A stretch of 64,000 bases of DNA from Zunongwangia profunda SM-A87 (GCF_000023465.1 NC_014041.1:3726001-3790000); one strand, 5' to 3'. Positions 51,846-62,301 are shown, counted from the first letter of the stretch. Notes: a model not told the origin generated them from the letters alone. Program-made: numbers and translations.

Positions 51846-54461
51846 ATGAGATATTTTTTAATAGCTTTTCTAGCTTTCCTTTTGTCTGGAAACCACTTCT
51901 TAATGGCTCAACGTGAAGATCAATTGCTGAATAAAAATTGGAATTTTTCTTTAGACCGTGATCAGGAAATAACAGAAGTTTCTATCCCTCACACCTGGAA
52001 CGCAAAGGATGCTTTTACAGAAGGTTCCCAATATTATCGTGGCAAAGGCACATATTCCAGACAGCTAAAAATTCCGAAAAAATGGCAACAAAAAAGCATT
52101 TTTCTAAAATTTGAAGGCAGCAACCAGCTTACACGTGTTTTTGTAAACGAGCAACTGCTGGGCGAACATATTGGTGGTTATACGGGCTTTATTTTTGATA
52201 TCACCAGCGCCATACATGCTGGTGAAGAAAACATACTACGGGTAGAAGTTGATAATACGCATAACAATGATATTCCTCCTTTAGATGCTGATTTTAATTT
52301 TTACGGCGGAATATATCGTGATGTCTCCCTTATCGTTACCGGGCCGGTGCATTTTAATCTCGCCAGTGAATCTTTAGGAAATTTGCTTATTAAAACCCCT
52401 GAAGTAAATCTTGAAGAAGCCGAAATTTCGATAGAAAGTACTCTTGTAAATGATGCTAAAACTTCCAAAAAAATTAGCCTGGAACTATCGATTTTCGATC
52501 CTACTGGAAAGAAAATAAAAACCCTTAGAAAAATCACCAATTTGGGATCGGGAACGTCTAAAAGCATTCCTATTATGCATCGCATTACTTCGCCACAACT
52601 ATGGTCGCCAGATCATCCAAATTTATACCGCGTGGAAGCAAAAATCTATGATGCTAAAACCAATATGACACTGGATAAACAGACTTCAAATTTTGGATTA
52701 CGATGGTTTAGTGTGGATGCCGAAGAGGGTTTTATACTAAATGGGAAGCCCATCAAATTAATAGGAGCCAATCGTCATCAAGACGTTACCGGCCTAGGCA
52801 ATGCACTACCAAACGATCAGCATCATTCAGATTATAAAACAATCAAAGAAATGGGCGCTAATGTGATACGTACCGCGCATTATCCACAGGATCCCGAAGT
52901 TTATAAAACCTGCGACGAGCTTGGATTACTGGTTTGGAGTGAAGTGCCTGTTATTAACGACGTTACCAACAGTGAAGCTTATCATCAAAATGCACTACAA
53001 ATGCAGCGGGAGCAAATCCTTCAGTTTTATAATCATCCTTCAGTGGTGATTTGGGGTTATATGAATGAGATTTTTATACAGCTCATCTTTAATCCAAAAG
53101 AAACCGAAGCAGAAACCCAAGATAAAATCCAAACCACTGTCGCTTTGGCTAAAAAACTGGAGATGGAAACCAAGCGACTGGATCCAAATCGATTAACGGT
53201 GATGGCCCTTCACGAAAACGAAATTTATAATGAAACCGGAATTGCAGATATCCCGGATGTTATTGGTTGGAATCTTTATTTTGGATGGTATTCTCCCGGC
53301 CTCGATAGCTTTGGGAAATTTCTGGACGATCAGCATAGTCGCTATCCTAACCGGCCCTTATTTATTTCTGAATACGGCCCGGGAAGCGATACCAGGCTTC
53401 AAACCAACCAGCCCAAACCCTGGGATTATTCTGAAGCTTACCAGCTTAAATTGCATAAAAGTTATATCAACCAGGTAGAAGAACGTGATTTTGTTTTTGG
53501 AATGACGGCATGGAATTTTGCGGATTTTGGTTCAGATATCCGTCAGGATTCACGTCCCTTTATTAATCAAAAAGGACTGGTAAATATGGATCGTAGCAAA
53601 AAAGATATCTATTACTATTATCAGGCAAGGTTGCTAGAGGAACCATTTATTTATATCGCGGGAGAAAATAATGAAACACGTTATATTCAAAACAAAAAGG
53701 ATACAGTTGAAGTTGTAGTATTTTCTAATGCGGAAAAGGTACAGTTAAGCACTAAAACTCAAAATTTAGAAGCAGCTGTAAAGAATGGTATTGCACGTTT
53801 TTATATGGAATTAACCGAAGGTGAGCATCAACTAATAGCAAAGACAGAAGACCCCAATCCGGTTTCCTTTACTCGTAACCTCAAAGTGAAAAACAGAAGT
53901 CACCTGCTTGAAAAACTTAACAAAGAAGCACTTCGTGTAAATGTAGGTACGCACGTATATTTTAAAGATGAAAGCAACAATGATATCTGGATAAGTGACC
54001 AGCACTACCAAAAAGGCAGTTTTGGATATGTTGATGGTGAGGTTTATCTCAAAAATGCTGGAAAATTTCAGGGCACAGCTTCTGCTATTTCTGGAACTGA
54101 AAATGATCCTTTATACCAAACGATGCGGGAAGGCTTAAGCGCTTATAAATTTGATGTACAAAAAGGCCAGTATAAAATCACCTTATTACTTACCGAACCA
54201 GAGTATAATGTGAGCACAGAGAATATTTATAATTTAAATGAAGTTAGAGCAAAAGCGATAGAAGGCTTAAGAAGTTTTGACATCTCGATTAACAATACTC
54301 TTTACAAAAAAGATCTGAATCTTGCGCGTGATTATGGTCCACTAAAAGCGGTAAAACTTTCTTTTGAAGCCGAAGCCAGAAATGATGAAGGGATTAATAT
54401 TCAGTTTTCTCCAAATGCAGGCAAGGCGCTCCTTTCTGGTATTCAAATTGAAAAATTATAA
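51846..54461 (+). CDS. GH2 glycoside hydrolase with C-terminal malectin-like domain
   Basis: 871 residues, secreted (signal ends FLMAQ). Sugar-binding jelly roll (about 25-165), Ig-like domain (about 175-275) and TIM barrel (about 280-560) with GANRHQDVTGLGNALPNDQH, acid/base Glu408 in GYMNEI and nucleophile Glu509 in ISEYG. The C-terminal part (about 680-871; INVGTHVYFKDE-like VNVGTHVYFKDESNNDIWIS) resembles a malectin carbohydrate-binding module. Family GH2 includes beta-galactosidases, beta-mannosidases and beta-glucuronidases; the substrate cannot be fixed here. It is convergent with the GH3 gene of PUL 2. Confidence 0.88.
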   Translation: MRYFLIAFLAFLLSGNHFLMAQREDQLLNKNWNFSLDRDQEITEVSIPHTWNAKDAFTEGSQYYRGKGTYSRQLKIPKKWQQKSIFLKFEGSNQLTRVFVNEQLLGEHIGGYTGFIFDITSAIHAGEENILRVEVDNTHNNDIPPLDADFNFYGGIYRDVSLIVTGPVHFNLASESLGNLLIKTPEVNLEEAEISIESTLVNDAKTSKKISLELSIFDPTGKKIKTLRKITNLGSGTSKSIPIMHRITSPQLWSPDHPNLYRVEAKIYDAKTNMTLDKQTSNFGLRWFSVDAEEGFILNGKPIKLIGANRHQDVTGLGNALPNDQHHSDYKTIKEMGANVIRTAHYPQDPEVYKTCDELGLLVWSEVPVINDVTNSEAYHQNALQMQREQILQFYNHPSVVIWGYMNEIFIQLIFNPKETEAETQDKIQTTVALAKKLEMETKRLDPNRLTVMALHENEIYNETGIADIPDVIGWNLYFGWYSPGLDSFGKFLDDQHSRYPNRPLFISEYGPGSDTRLQTNQPKPWDYSEAYQLKLHKSYINQVEERDFVFGMTAWNFADFGSDIRQDSRPFINQKGLVNMDRSKKDIYYYYQARLLEEPFIYIAGENNETRYIQNKKDTVEVVVFSNAEKVQLSTKTQNLEAAVKNGIARFYMELTEGEHQLIAKTEDPNPVSFTRNLKVKNRSHLLEKLNKEALRVNVGTHVYFKDESNNDIWISDQHYQKGSFGYVDGEVYLKNAGKFQGTASAISGTENDPLYQTMREGLSAYKFDVQKGQYKITLLLTEPEYNVSTENIYNLNEVRAKAIEGLRSFDISINNTLYKKDLNLARDYGPLKAVKLSFEAEARNDEGINIQFSPNAGKALLSGIQIEKL

Positions 54462-54561
54462 TAAAGAATTGTAACTAAATACTTCAGTTTTAGAATAGCT
54501 TGTAATTATTTTCGGGATAGTAGATTCATGTTTAAACCACTATACAAATAAGCTTATAAAT

Positions 54562-54592
54562 AAAAAAGCTCCTGCCAGGCAGAAGCTTTTTT
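54562..54592. terminator. Bidirectional terminator between GH2 and GH3
   Basis: AAAAAAGCT and AGCTTTTTT enclose an inner CTGC/GCAG stem. A/T runs on both sides let it end the rightward GH2 and leftward PUL 2 transcripts. Confidence 0.85.
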
Positions 54593-54625
54593 ATTTTCCA
54601 TATCAATTCAAGATTGATAATAAAT

Positions 54626-56920
54626 CTATTCTTTCAACATAAAGCTATTTTCAAATTCAGCATCCGAGCTTCCGGCGATAAAAAATTCAAATTCTCCAGG
54701 CTCAGCTACATATTCTAAACTACTGTTATAAAACTTCAAATCTTCCGCACTAATTTCAAAAGTTACGGTCTTAGATTCGCCTTTTTTCAGCATAATTTTT
54801 TCAAAACCTATGAGCTGCTTCATCGGTGGCGTAATGCTTCTCACTTTATCATGAATGTATAATTGTACCACTTCTTCACCATCATAATCACCTGTATTTG
54901 TAATTATCGCACTTAAAGTGAGAGTTCCATCCATTTTTAATTCATCTGCACTGGCTTTTACATCACTGTACTCAAACTCGGTATAACTTAGCCCATAACC
55001 AAAAGGATATAAAGGTGAATTTGGAGTATCTAAAAATTCAGATTTAAACTTTTGGAAACCTTCTACTTCTCCCGGTCTACCGGTTCTTTTCATTGCATAG
55101 TACACTGGTACCTGCCCGACATTTCGTGGCCACGATGCGGTAATTTTTCCTGAAGGATTATAATCTCCGAAAATAACATCTGCAATAGCATTTCCTGCTT
55201 CAACACCAGGATGCCAAACCTGAAGAATATCGATATTCATTTCTGACTCCTCTGAAATATTTAGAGGACGGCCACTCATTAAAACCAGTGCCATTGGCTT
55301 ACCGGTTTTAGCTAATTCTCTAATCAGTTTTTTCTGACTTTCAGGAATCAACAAATTGGTTCTACTCGCTGCTTCACCACTCATCTCAGTCGCTTCACCA
55401 ACAACGGCAACGATTACATCCGATTTTTTAGCTACTTTCAAGGCTTCTTCCAACATTTTTTCTGGAGAAGTTTCGCTTATCTCAGCACGCGGTCCAAATA
55501 CATTGATATTTTCAGCTAATTGCGCATCATCTGTAATATTCGCGCCCTGGGCATAAGTCACTTTTGCTTTTGGTGCTACATTTTTAACACCTTGTAGAAC
55601 AGGAACAGAAAGTTGTGGATTACCTGTTGGCGCCCATGTTCCTAACATATTATTCTTATTATTCGCTAAAGGACCGATAAGAGCAATTTTAGCATTTTTC
55701 TTAAGTGGAAAAACACCGGCATCTTTCTTTAACAACACAAAAGAATGCGCCGCTACTTTTCTGGAAAAAGTCCTGTTTTCTTCAGAAAGAATATCCTTTT
55801 CAGGTCGGCTTTCATCTAAATATTTATAAGGATCATCAAAAAGACCAAGCTTATATTTTGCTTCTAAAATTCGACGTGCGGCAGTTGTAATTTCTGCTTC
55901 GGTAACTTTTCCTTCATCCAAGGATTTTTTAAGGGTTTTTAAATAACCTTCACCAACCATATCCATGTCTAAGCCGGCTTTTAATGCCAAAGCTGAAACG
56001 GCCTGAAGATCTCCCATACCATGAGCGATCATTTCGTTTAAAGAGGTATAATCTGAAGTTACAAAACCTTCAAACCCCCAGCGGTCACGAAGTAAATCGG
56101 TTAATAACCATTTATTCCCTGTTGCCGGCACACCATCTACATCGTTAAAAGAACTCATTACACTCTCTGCCCCGGCATCGATAGCGGCTTTGTAAGGTGG
56201 TAGATATTCATTAAACATTTTTACCCTACTCATATCTGTCGTATTATAGTCACGACCAGCTTCTGAAGCTCCGTATAATGCAAAGTGCTTTACGGTTGCA
56301 ATCATGGTATTTTCTTTAGCAAGATCATCACCCTGATAGCCCTCTACCATGGCTTTTGCGATTTGAGAACCTAAATAAGGATCTTCTCCTGCGCCTTCAG
56401 CAATTCTTCCCCATCTTGGATCGCGAGCGATATCTACCATTGGTGAAAAGTTCCAGTTTATCCCGTCTGCGGTAGCTTCCTGAGCAGCAATTTCAGCAGT
56501 TTTTTTAATCATTTCCATATCCCAGCTTGCTGCAGTTCCTAACGGAATTGGAAATGTGGTTTTATAGCCATGGATCACATCAGAACCGATAAGCAATGGA
56601 ATTCCCATTCGCGTATCATTCACGGCATAATCCTGGGCTACTCTAATCTTTTCGGGACCGGAAACACCAAACAGTCCGCCTACTTCACCATTTTTAATTT
56701 TTTGTTGCACATTATCGCTCACCACTGCACCAGTAGCAACACCTCCACCGGGAGTAAGCAGGTTAAGCTGACCAATCTTTTCTTCAATGGTCATTTCAGC
56801 TAAAACCTCATCGACTTTAGCATCCATTTTAGACTTATCTGTTTGCGCCTGAAGGTTTTTTGTTGGGGCAAAAAAGCATCCTGTGATTAGCGAAAATGTG
56901 ATTAAACTTTTCTTTATCAT
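54626..56920 (-). CDS. bglX: GH3 beta-glucosidase (BglX-like)
   Basis: 764 residues, periplasmic (signal ends KNLQAQ). The N-terminal barrel contains GLFGVSGPEKIRVAQDYAV, KHFALYGASEAGRDY and nucleophile Asp290 in FVTSDYTSLNEM; the alpha/beta-sandwich domain (about 390-600) has VAVVGEATEMSGEAASRTNL with the acid/base region, and a fibronectin-III-like domain closes the protein. In a PUL with GH144 it would cleave sophorooligosaccharides to glucose, as shown for a Bacteroides GH3 next to a GH144. Last gene of the minus-strand run. Confidence 0.92.
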   Translation of the reverse strand: MIKKSLITFSLITGCFFAPTKNLQAQTDKSKMDAKVDEVLAEMTIEEKIGQLNLLTPGGGVATGAVVSDNVQQKIKNGEVGGLFGVSGPEKIRVAQDYAVNDTRMGIPLLIGSDVIHGYKTTFPIPLGTAASWDMEMIKKTAEIAAQEATADGINWNFSPMVDIARDPRWGRIAEGAGEDPYLGSQIAKAMVEGYQGDDLAKENTMIATVKHFALYGASEAGRDYNTTDMSRVKMFNEYLPPYKAAIDAGAESVMSSFNDVDGVPATGNKWLLTDLLRDRWGFEGFVTSDYTSLNEMIAHGMGDLQAVSALALKAGLDMDMVGEGYLKTLKKSLDEGKVTEAEITTAARRILEAKYKLGLFDDPYKYLDESRPEKDILSEENRTFSRKVAAHSFVLLKKDAGVFPLKKNAKIALIGPLANNKNNMLGTWAPTGNPQLSVPVLQGVKNVAPKAKVTYAQGANITDDAQLAENINVFGPRAEISETSPEKMLEEALKVAKKSDVIVAVVGEATEMSGEAASRTNLLIPESQKKLIRELAKTGKPMALVLMSGRPLNISEESEMNIDILQVWHPGVEAGNAIADVIFGDYNPSGKITASWPRNVGQVPVYYAMKRTGRPGEVEGFQKFKSEFLDTPNSPLYPFGYGLSYTEFEYSDVKASADELKMDGTLTLSAIITNTGDYDGEEVVQLYIHDKVRSITPPMKQLIGFEKIMLKKGESKTVTFEISAEDLKFYNSSLEYVAEPGEFEFFIAGSSDAEFENSFMLKE

Positions 56921-56948
56921 GTATATATATTTAGGGTTGAACTAACTG

Positions 56949-58586
56949 TTATTCTATAGGCTTGCCACGCATTCTTTCGAAATTTTTGTAAGCATTTTCT
57001 ATACTCTTTTCTGAAGCCTGCTCAAATTCTTTTTCGGTAACATTATAATACTGCTGAACAGAATCCAGTTTTTGCTTCATCATTTTAATTTCTTCCTGAT
57101 ATTTGGGATTATCAATCAGGTTATTTTTTTCGTTTGGATCTTCCTGAAGATCATAAAATTCCCAGGCATCATTATCATCATAAAAGTGCATGATCTTATA
57201 ACGATCTGTTTTAATTCCGTAATGACGTTTTACCATGTGAAAGGCCGGCCAATCATAATAATGATAGTAAATCGCATCACGATCCAGTTCCTTTTTATTT
57301 CCGTAAACCACTTCTTTAAAAGAGATTCCCTGCATATCTTTTGGAATTTCAATTCCTGCTACCTCTAAAAACGTAGGTGCAAAATCAAGATTTTGGGTCA
57401 TGACATTTACTTCAGATTGCTGCGGAATTTTCCCAGGAAGCTGCATTAGTAAAGGCATTCTAAATGAAGGCTCGTACATAAATCGTTTATCAAACCATCC
57501 ATTTTCACCTAAATAAAAGCCTTGATCTGAAGTATACACTACCAGTGTATTTTCATCTAATCCCTGGGCTTCCAGATAATCTAAAATCTTCCCAACACCC
57601 TCATCTACAGAAGCTATGGTTGCCATATAATCTTTTAAATAACGCTGCCCTTTATATCTGGCCAAAGCTTCCCCATGTAAATCCTGTTCCCAAAACGCAT
57701 CATTTTCCGGTCGGTAAGCTGCATTCCATTGTTTACGCTGCTCGGCAGTCATACGATCAAAATCGTTTGTCCATGGATTACTTGCTAACTCATCTGTACC
57801 TTTAGCCCTGCTCATTTTAAGATCATGACCTTCGTACATATCTTTATAGATCGTCATAAGCTGTTCTTCCGCTGCTTCCTGGTTTTCAAAATTCGGGAAA
57901 TAAGAATCTGGCAAAGGAAACTGAATAGAATCATACTTATTCACGTGGCGTAGCGCCGGCATCCAGTTACGATGTGGTGCTTTATGTTGTACCATTAAGA
58001 AAAAGGGCTTTGATGTATCGCGTTGTTTTAACCAATTCAAGGAATAGTCTGTGATCAAATCTGTTGCGTAACCTTCAACTCTGGCGGTATCATTTTCGGT
58101 AATAAAATCGGGATTATAATATTTCCCCTGATCCTCTAAAATTTTCCAGTAATCAAAACCGGCAGGTTTTCCAGACAAATGCCATTTCCCGATCACAGCC
58201 GTTTGGTAACCATTATTTCTAAAGATTTTAGGCATGGTTTGCTGGGTATTATCAAACTGCTCTCCATTCATCCTAAATCCGTTTTCATGGCTATGCTTGC
58301 CGGTTAAGATAACTGCTCTACTAGGTCCACAAAGGGAATTTGTATTATAGTTTTGGCGAAAAATCGCTCCGTTTTTAGCCAGTCGGTCGATATTAGGAGT
58401 TGGTGCCAGTTTTCCAATCTCACTTCCGTAAGCGCTAATGGCTTTAACAGCATGATCATCGGCCATAATAAAGACGATATTAGGCTTTTTAGCAGCCGAA
58501 TTTTCTTCACCAGTAGTTTTCTTTTCTTCTTTACAGGAAAAAAAGCTGATCAGAATAACAAAATATAAGCACTTTAGTTTCATCAT
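56949..58586 (-). CDS. Type I formylglycine sulfatase lipoprotein (PUL 2)
   Basis: About 545 residues. Lipoprotein signal ends FFSCKEEK; PNIVFIMADDH, Cys86 in LCGPSRAVILTG as the formylglycine precursor, GKWHLSGKPAGFDYW and TSDQGFYLGENGWFDKRF are present. It is a paralogue of the sulfatase in PUL 1 (same motifs, similar order and length). The Met chosen overlaps the upstream esterase stop as ATGATGA. Whether PUL 2 acts on a sulfated glucan is uncertain; beta-1,2-glucans are not normally sulfated, so the substrate may be another polymer. Confidence 0.9.
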   Translation of the reverse strand: MMKLKCLYFVILISFFSCKEEKKTTGEENSAAKKPNIVFIMADDHAVKAISAYGSEIGKLAPTPNIDRLAKNGAIFRQNYNTNSLCGPSRAVILTGKHSHENGFRMNGEQFDNTQQTMPKIFRNNGYQTAVIGKWHLSGKPAGFDYWKILEDQGKYYNPDFITENDTARVEGYATDLITDYSLNWLKQRDTSKPFFLMVQHKAPHRNWMPALRHVNKYDSIQFPLPDSYFPNFENQEAAEEQLMTIYKDMYEGHDLKMSRAKGTDELASNPWTNDFDRMTAEQRKQWNAAYRPENDAFWEQDLHGEALARYKGQRYLKDYMATIASVDEGVGKILDYLEAQGLDENTLVVYTSDQGFYLGENGWFDKRFMYEPSFRMPLLMQLPGKIPQQSEVNVMTQNLDFAPTFLEVAGIEIPKDMQGISFKEVVYGNKKELDRDAIYYHYYDWPAFHMVKRHYGIKTDRYKIMHFYDDNDAWEFYDLQEDPNEKNNLIDNPKYQEEIKMMKQKLDSVQQYYNVTEKEFEQASEKSIENAYKNFERMRGKPIE

Positions 58587-59314
58587 TTCTGTTTTTTCTG
58601 ACTTAGTAACCAAGAATACAATTCGGGATTGTTATAGGTTTCTGTCCAGCTGTTGTGATTCGCAAAAGAATAAATAGTAAATTTTACATTTTCGTTTCCT
58701 ATTTGTCTTAACGCCATCACCATTTTATTGCTGTTCTCTGGTAAGACTACATTATCCATCGCACCATGAAATACCCAAATAGGCATGTTTCTAAGGTGTT
58801 GCGCATTACGGTAAATTGGCCTGTAAATCGCACCACATACAGGGGCCATCGCTGCAAAAAGTTCTGGGTACTTACCACCGGTTGCCCAGGTACCGTAGCC
58901 GCCCATACTTAAACCAGTTAGATATACACGGTTTGGATCGATTCGTTCTTCTTTAATAATTTTCTTTACCAATGCAGCAACTTCATCGGGTTGCCAGTAG
59001 GTTTCAGCTGGACATTGCGGAGCTAAAATGACAGCGTCAATCTGGTTACCATCTTCTAAATACTGAAATGGGCCGTTTACTTTTACCTTCTGAAGGTCTG
59101 TTCCCCTTTCTCCCGCGCCATGAAGAAATACGATTAAAGGATAATCTTCCTTCGATTTTTTATAGGTTTCAGGTTTATAAAGCAGATATCCCATATCTAC
59201 AGGAATCTCTACTTTTTCTTTAAACTGATTTTCTGAAATATCTGCAGTTTGTGCTTCCGCCGCAATTCCGAAAAACAGAAAAAATCCTGCCAATACAATA
59301 TTCGGTATTTTCAT
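58583..59314 (-). CDS. Secreted alpha/beta-hydrolase (carboxylesterase/phospholipase-like)
   Basis: 243 residues from the ATG (signal ends AAEAQ; a TTG two codons earlier is less likely). LIVFLHGAGERGTDLQKV gives the oxyanion hole, Ser136 in GLSMGGYGTW is the nucleophile, VFHGAMDNVV the Asp region and FANHNSWTETY the His. Such small esterases in PULs remove acyl groups from sugar chains. Overlaps the sulfatase start and follows the GH144 gene by about 40 bp. Confidence 0.85.
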   Translation of the reverse strand: MKIPNIVLAGFFLFFGIAAEAQTADISENQFKEKVEIPVDMGYLLYKPETYKKSKEDYPLIVFLHGAGERGTDLQKVKVNGPFQYLEDGNQIDAVILAPQCPAETYWQPDEVAALVKKIIKEERIDPNRVYLTGLSMGGYGTWATGGKYPELFAAMAPVCGAIYRPIYRNAQHLRNMPIWVFHGAMDNVVLPENSNKMVMALRQIGNENVKFTIYSFANHNSWTETYNNPELYSWLLSQKKQK

Positions 59315-59356
59315 ATTCAATTTTTTAAAGTTTTCTATAATCGGATTGCCATTCCA

Positions 59357-60742
59357 TTATCTATTGAAATCGAGTTTTTCCAGTCCTTTTTGAACTTCAG
59401 GAGCACTCATAAATAAGTCCCAAATAAGTCCGCTTCGATAATTTTCGATCATCACTATGATAGGCCCCTGATCGATCGCTAAATATCTTTCCGCTACCCA
59501 ATCACCCGCGTCTAAACTAAAAGCATCGTAAAAACCAGCAGGTCCCCAAAGCAAATCATGCTGATCTTCGTAAAAATACCTAATCGCTCTTAAGGATTCT
59601 TCTGGCGTATAGGGAATAGAACTTACGGCTGCGGTTGGAGAAACCACTCCACGATCGTCATCTGGTGAATGTGCAGCATAGCCTACACTACCATCTTCAT
59701 TTTTGGTATAACTGGCGGTTAATCCCCAGCTATTTTCACTATAGGTCTTAGAATTATTAGGATTTTCCTGTGCATATTCATAATTGATCTTGCTATGGTT
59801 TACGTTTAAATCCCAATAGTTGGCATAGCGGTCACTAAGTCCTTTAGGATTTAATCCTAAATACGAATAATGTGCCCAAAATAATGGCCCAGCTTTGTCA
59901 CCAACCGTGTTATATTTTAAAATTAGCGGAATTCCGTATGCTTTTTTATCAGTGGTAATATTACCGCCCCTGGCCCATCCCTGGTGATAAACTTCAGGTT
60001 TAATGGCATGTCGTGGAGAACTGGCAGCCATGATATAAGTAATAAGGCATTCGTTGTAGCCTTCAATCATAAAGTTTTTTTCGAATTCATAGTCTGGTGA
60101 CCAGTGCCAAAAGATTCCGTTTTTATTGTTAGTGTACCAGTCCCAATCAATATTCTGCCACAATTTATCGAATTTAGCAGCTACGGCTTTTTCTTCTTCA
60201 TTACCATCTTGTAAATACTGGCGCACAACAATAAACCCCTGGGCTAAAAATGAGGTTTCTACAATATCGCCTCCATTATCTTTACTGTCTGAGCCAAATT
60301 CTTGGGTACCGGCAGTCCTACCATTGATCCAGTGTGGAAAAGCCCCATGATATTTTGGTGTTTCTTCTAGAAAAGTAGCTATTTTATCTAGTCGCTGTAC
60401 GGCCTCATCTCTTGGTATAAAGCCTCTTTCTATTCCGGCTATAATGGCCATTAAACCAAATCCAGATCCACCTGTAGTAACGATGTCTGGATCATTTTTT
60501 GCGTAATCTCCGTTTGGATGATAGCGCTCCCTGGCCATTCCACTATTAGGTTCAGCAAAATCCCAGAAATATTTTAAAGCTTGTTTCTGAACGGTATCCA
60601 GTAAGGCTTCTTCACTCAGTTTATTGGAATCCTGAGTTAATTCTTTTGTTGAGTCTTCTGATTTATTTTTTGAAAAGTCGTTGCATGCGGTAAATGCAAA
60701 AACTAAAAAAAGAAGATATATAAGGTGTTTATTTAGATTCAT
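59357..60742 (-). CDS. GH144-like glycoamylase-fold lipoprotein (probable beta-1,2-glucanase)
   Basis: 461 residues, lipoprotein (signal ends FAFTACNDF). The glycoamylase-like (alpha/alpha)6 fold is seen in KQALKYFWDFAEPNSGMARE, VTTGGSGFGLMAIIAGIERG, DIVETSFLAQGFIVVRQYL, FMIEGYNECLITYIMAASS and NSWGLTASYTKNEDG. Proteins of this family in Bacteroidetes are GH144 enzymes that cut beta-1,2-glucan, usually encoded next to a GH3 as here. The assignment to endo or exo action is open. Terminator-like hairpin between it and SusD suggests lower expression than SusCD. Confidence 0.85.
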   Translation of the reverse strand: MNLNKHLIYLLFLVFAFTACNDFSKNKSEDSTKELTQDSNKLSEEALLDTVQKQALKYFWDFAEPNSGMARERYHPNGDYAKNDPDIVTTGGSGFGLMAIIAGIERGFIPRDEAVQRLDKIATFLEETPKYHGAFPHWINGRTAGTQEFGSDSKDNGGDIVETSFLAQGFIVVRQYLQDGNEEEKAVAAKFDKLWQNIDWDWYTNNKNGIFWHWSPDYEFEKNFMIEGYNECLITYIMAASSPRHAIKPEVYHQGWARGGNITTDKKAYGIPLILKYNTVGDKAGPLFWAHYSYLGLNPKGLSDRYANYWDLNVNHSKINYEYAQENPNNSKTYSENSWGLTASYTKNEDGSVGYAAHSPDDDRGVVSPTAAVSSIPYTPEESLRAIRYFYEDQHDLLWGPAGFYDAFSLDAGDWVAERYLAIDQGPIIVMIENYRSGLIWDLFMSAPEVQKGLEKLDFNR

Positions 60743-60760
60743 CGGTTAAGCTTGAATTAA

Positions 60761-60795
60761 AAAAGGTGTTTCAGAAAGCTCCCGAAACACCTTTT
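60761..60795 (-). terminator. Hairpin between SusD and GH144 genes
   Basis: AAAAGGTGTTTC and GAAACACCTTTT form a perfect 12-bp stem with an 11-nt loop. A-rich and T-rich flanks on both sides make it a competent terminator or attenuator, read by transcription coming from SusD. Confidence 0.8.
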
Positions 60796-60810
60796 CAATA
60801 GAATAATTTA

Positions 60811-62289
60811 TTAGTATCCAGGATTTTGTTTTAACAAACCTCCTGAAAGGCTTATTTGATCCTGCGGAATTGGAAAAACTTCGTTTTTACCAGACTGAAA
60901 ACCGAGAGGACCAAAAACTTCTTGGCCCCTACCCTGGCGAATCACATCAAAAGTTCTATCGAACTCCATGGCTAGTTCCAACCTTCTTTCCTTCCAAATA
61001 GTTTGTCTTAATTCTGACTGTGAAGTGGTAGTTATAGCTGGTAATTCTACTCTTGACCTAACTTGGTTCAAACTTTCAAGAGCTGCATTCGCATTTCCTA
61101 ATTCATTATTAGCTTCAGCATTCATAAGTAATACTTCAGCATAGCGTAGTAAAATTAAGTTTTTATCTAGTGCATTTGCTGCCACTGGACCAAAATACAT
61201 TTTTTCACTGTAATAAGGATTGGGAGCATTCTCACTAACTACTGCAGTGATATTCGGATCGTCTTCATAAAGATAATTATCATACATTTCTTCCCCACGG
61301 AAAATAACTGTCGCATCTTTACGAATTTCGTCTCCTGCAGCATCAAAAGCGTCTACTAAGCTTTGGGATGGTACATCGAAGCCCCAGCCCCATTGTCCTC
61401 GTACGCCATGATGCTCGGCCAGGTTATTAATACCTAGATTTTCTGCAGAATTTCCTTGAACTTCGAAAATCGATTCTACTGTATTTTCATGATCTATTCT
61501 CCAAAGCTCTTCGTAATTTGGATGCAGTGCAAACTCTCCTGAAGCTATAACCTCATTTGTAAGATTTAATACTTCTTGCCAGTTGCCCTGATACATCTGT
61601 GCTTTCGCCAATAGCGTTTGCGCAGCTCCTTTGCCAATCCTTCCTACCTGAGGTGGATTTACTGGTAGAAATTCAGATGCGTAAGTAAGATCTTCTACTA
61701 TAAAATCGTAAACTTCTTGCTTAGTATTTCTTACCAATAAAGCTTCCTGATCATTAGGGTCGGTATCCTCAGTAATTATGGGTACACCACCAAAAACTCT
61801 TACTAATGTGAAATAATGATAAGCTCTAAAGAAACGAAACTCTGCCTCATAGGCAGGTATGCTATTCTCACCCAAATCATTAGCAGGATTATTAACAATA
61901 TTGATCCCCGTATTTGCTGTGGCAACGCCTTTATAATTAGCTCCCCACAAACCGGCTACGGAAACATCTGTAGCATCATGAGTAAAATTATCTAATTTAT
62001 TTTTATCTGAGCCAGTATCCCCTGGAGCACTTCCTTTATCCGCATCGTCTGATGGGATACTAAAGACTCCCGAAAAAGAAAAAGAATGCTGACTATAATC
62101 TTGTAGATGCGAGTAAGAAGCTACTATTGCCTTATTAACATTGGCTCCCTGAAAATAACCACTTCCAGTAGTAGCCTGCCCCTCTGGTTTTACCTCTAAA
62201 TAATCATCTGTACACGAAACCACTGTCATCGCAGAAACTACGAAAACAACTTTGGCTAAAATTTTATAATGAGTTCTCAAATTTTTCAT
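60811..62289 (-). CDS. SusD/RagB-family lipoprotein (PUL 2)
   Basis: 492 residues. Lipoprotein signal ends VSCTDDYLEVKPEG. SusD motifs: FRFFRAYHYFTLVRVFGGVPIIT, ILLRYAEVLLMNAEANNELGN, WKERRLELAMEFDRTFDVIRQGRG and the ending ISLSGGLLKQNPGY. Works with the adjacent SusC as the lid of an outer-membrane importer. Different in length and sequence from both SusD proteins of PUL 1. Confidence 0.93.
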   Translation of the reverse strand: MKNLRTHYKILAKVVFVVSAMTVVSCTDDYLEVKPEGQATTGSGYFQGANVNKAIVASYSHLQDYSQHSFSFSGVFSIPSDDADKGSAPGDTGSDKNKLDNFTHDATDVSVAGLWGANYKGVATANTGINIVNNPANDLGENSIPAYEAEFRFFRAYHYFTLVRVFGGVPIITEDTDPNDQEALLVRNTKQEVYDFIVEDLTYASEFLPVNPPQVGRIGKGAAQTLLAKAQMYQGNWQEVLNLTNEVIASGEFALHPNYEELWRIDHENTVESIFEVQGNSAENLGINNLAEHHGVRGQWGWGFDVPSQSLVDAFDAAGDEIRKDATVIFRGEEMYDNYLYEDDPNITAVVSENAPNPYYSEKMYFGPVAANALDKNLILLRYAEVLLMNAEANNELGNANAALESLNQVRSRVELPAITTTSQSELRQTIWKERRLELAMEFDRTFDVIRQGRGQEVFGPLGFQSGKNEVFPIPQDQISLSGGLLKQNPGY

Positions 62290-62301
62290 AGTTTAATGTT
62301 T

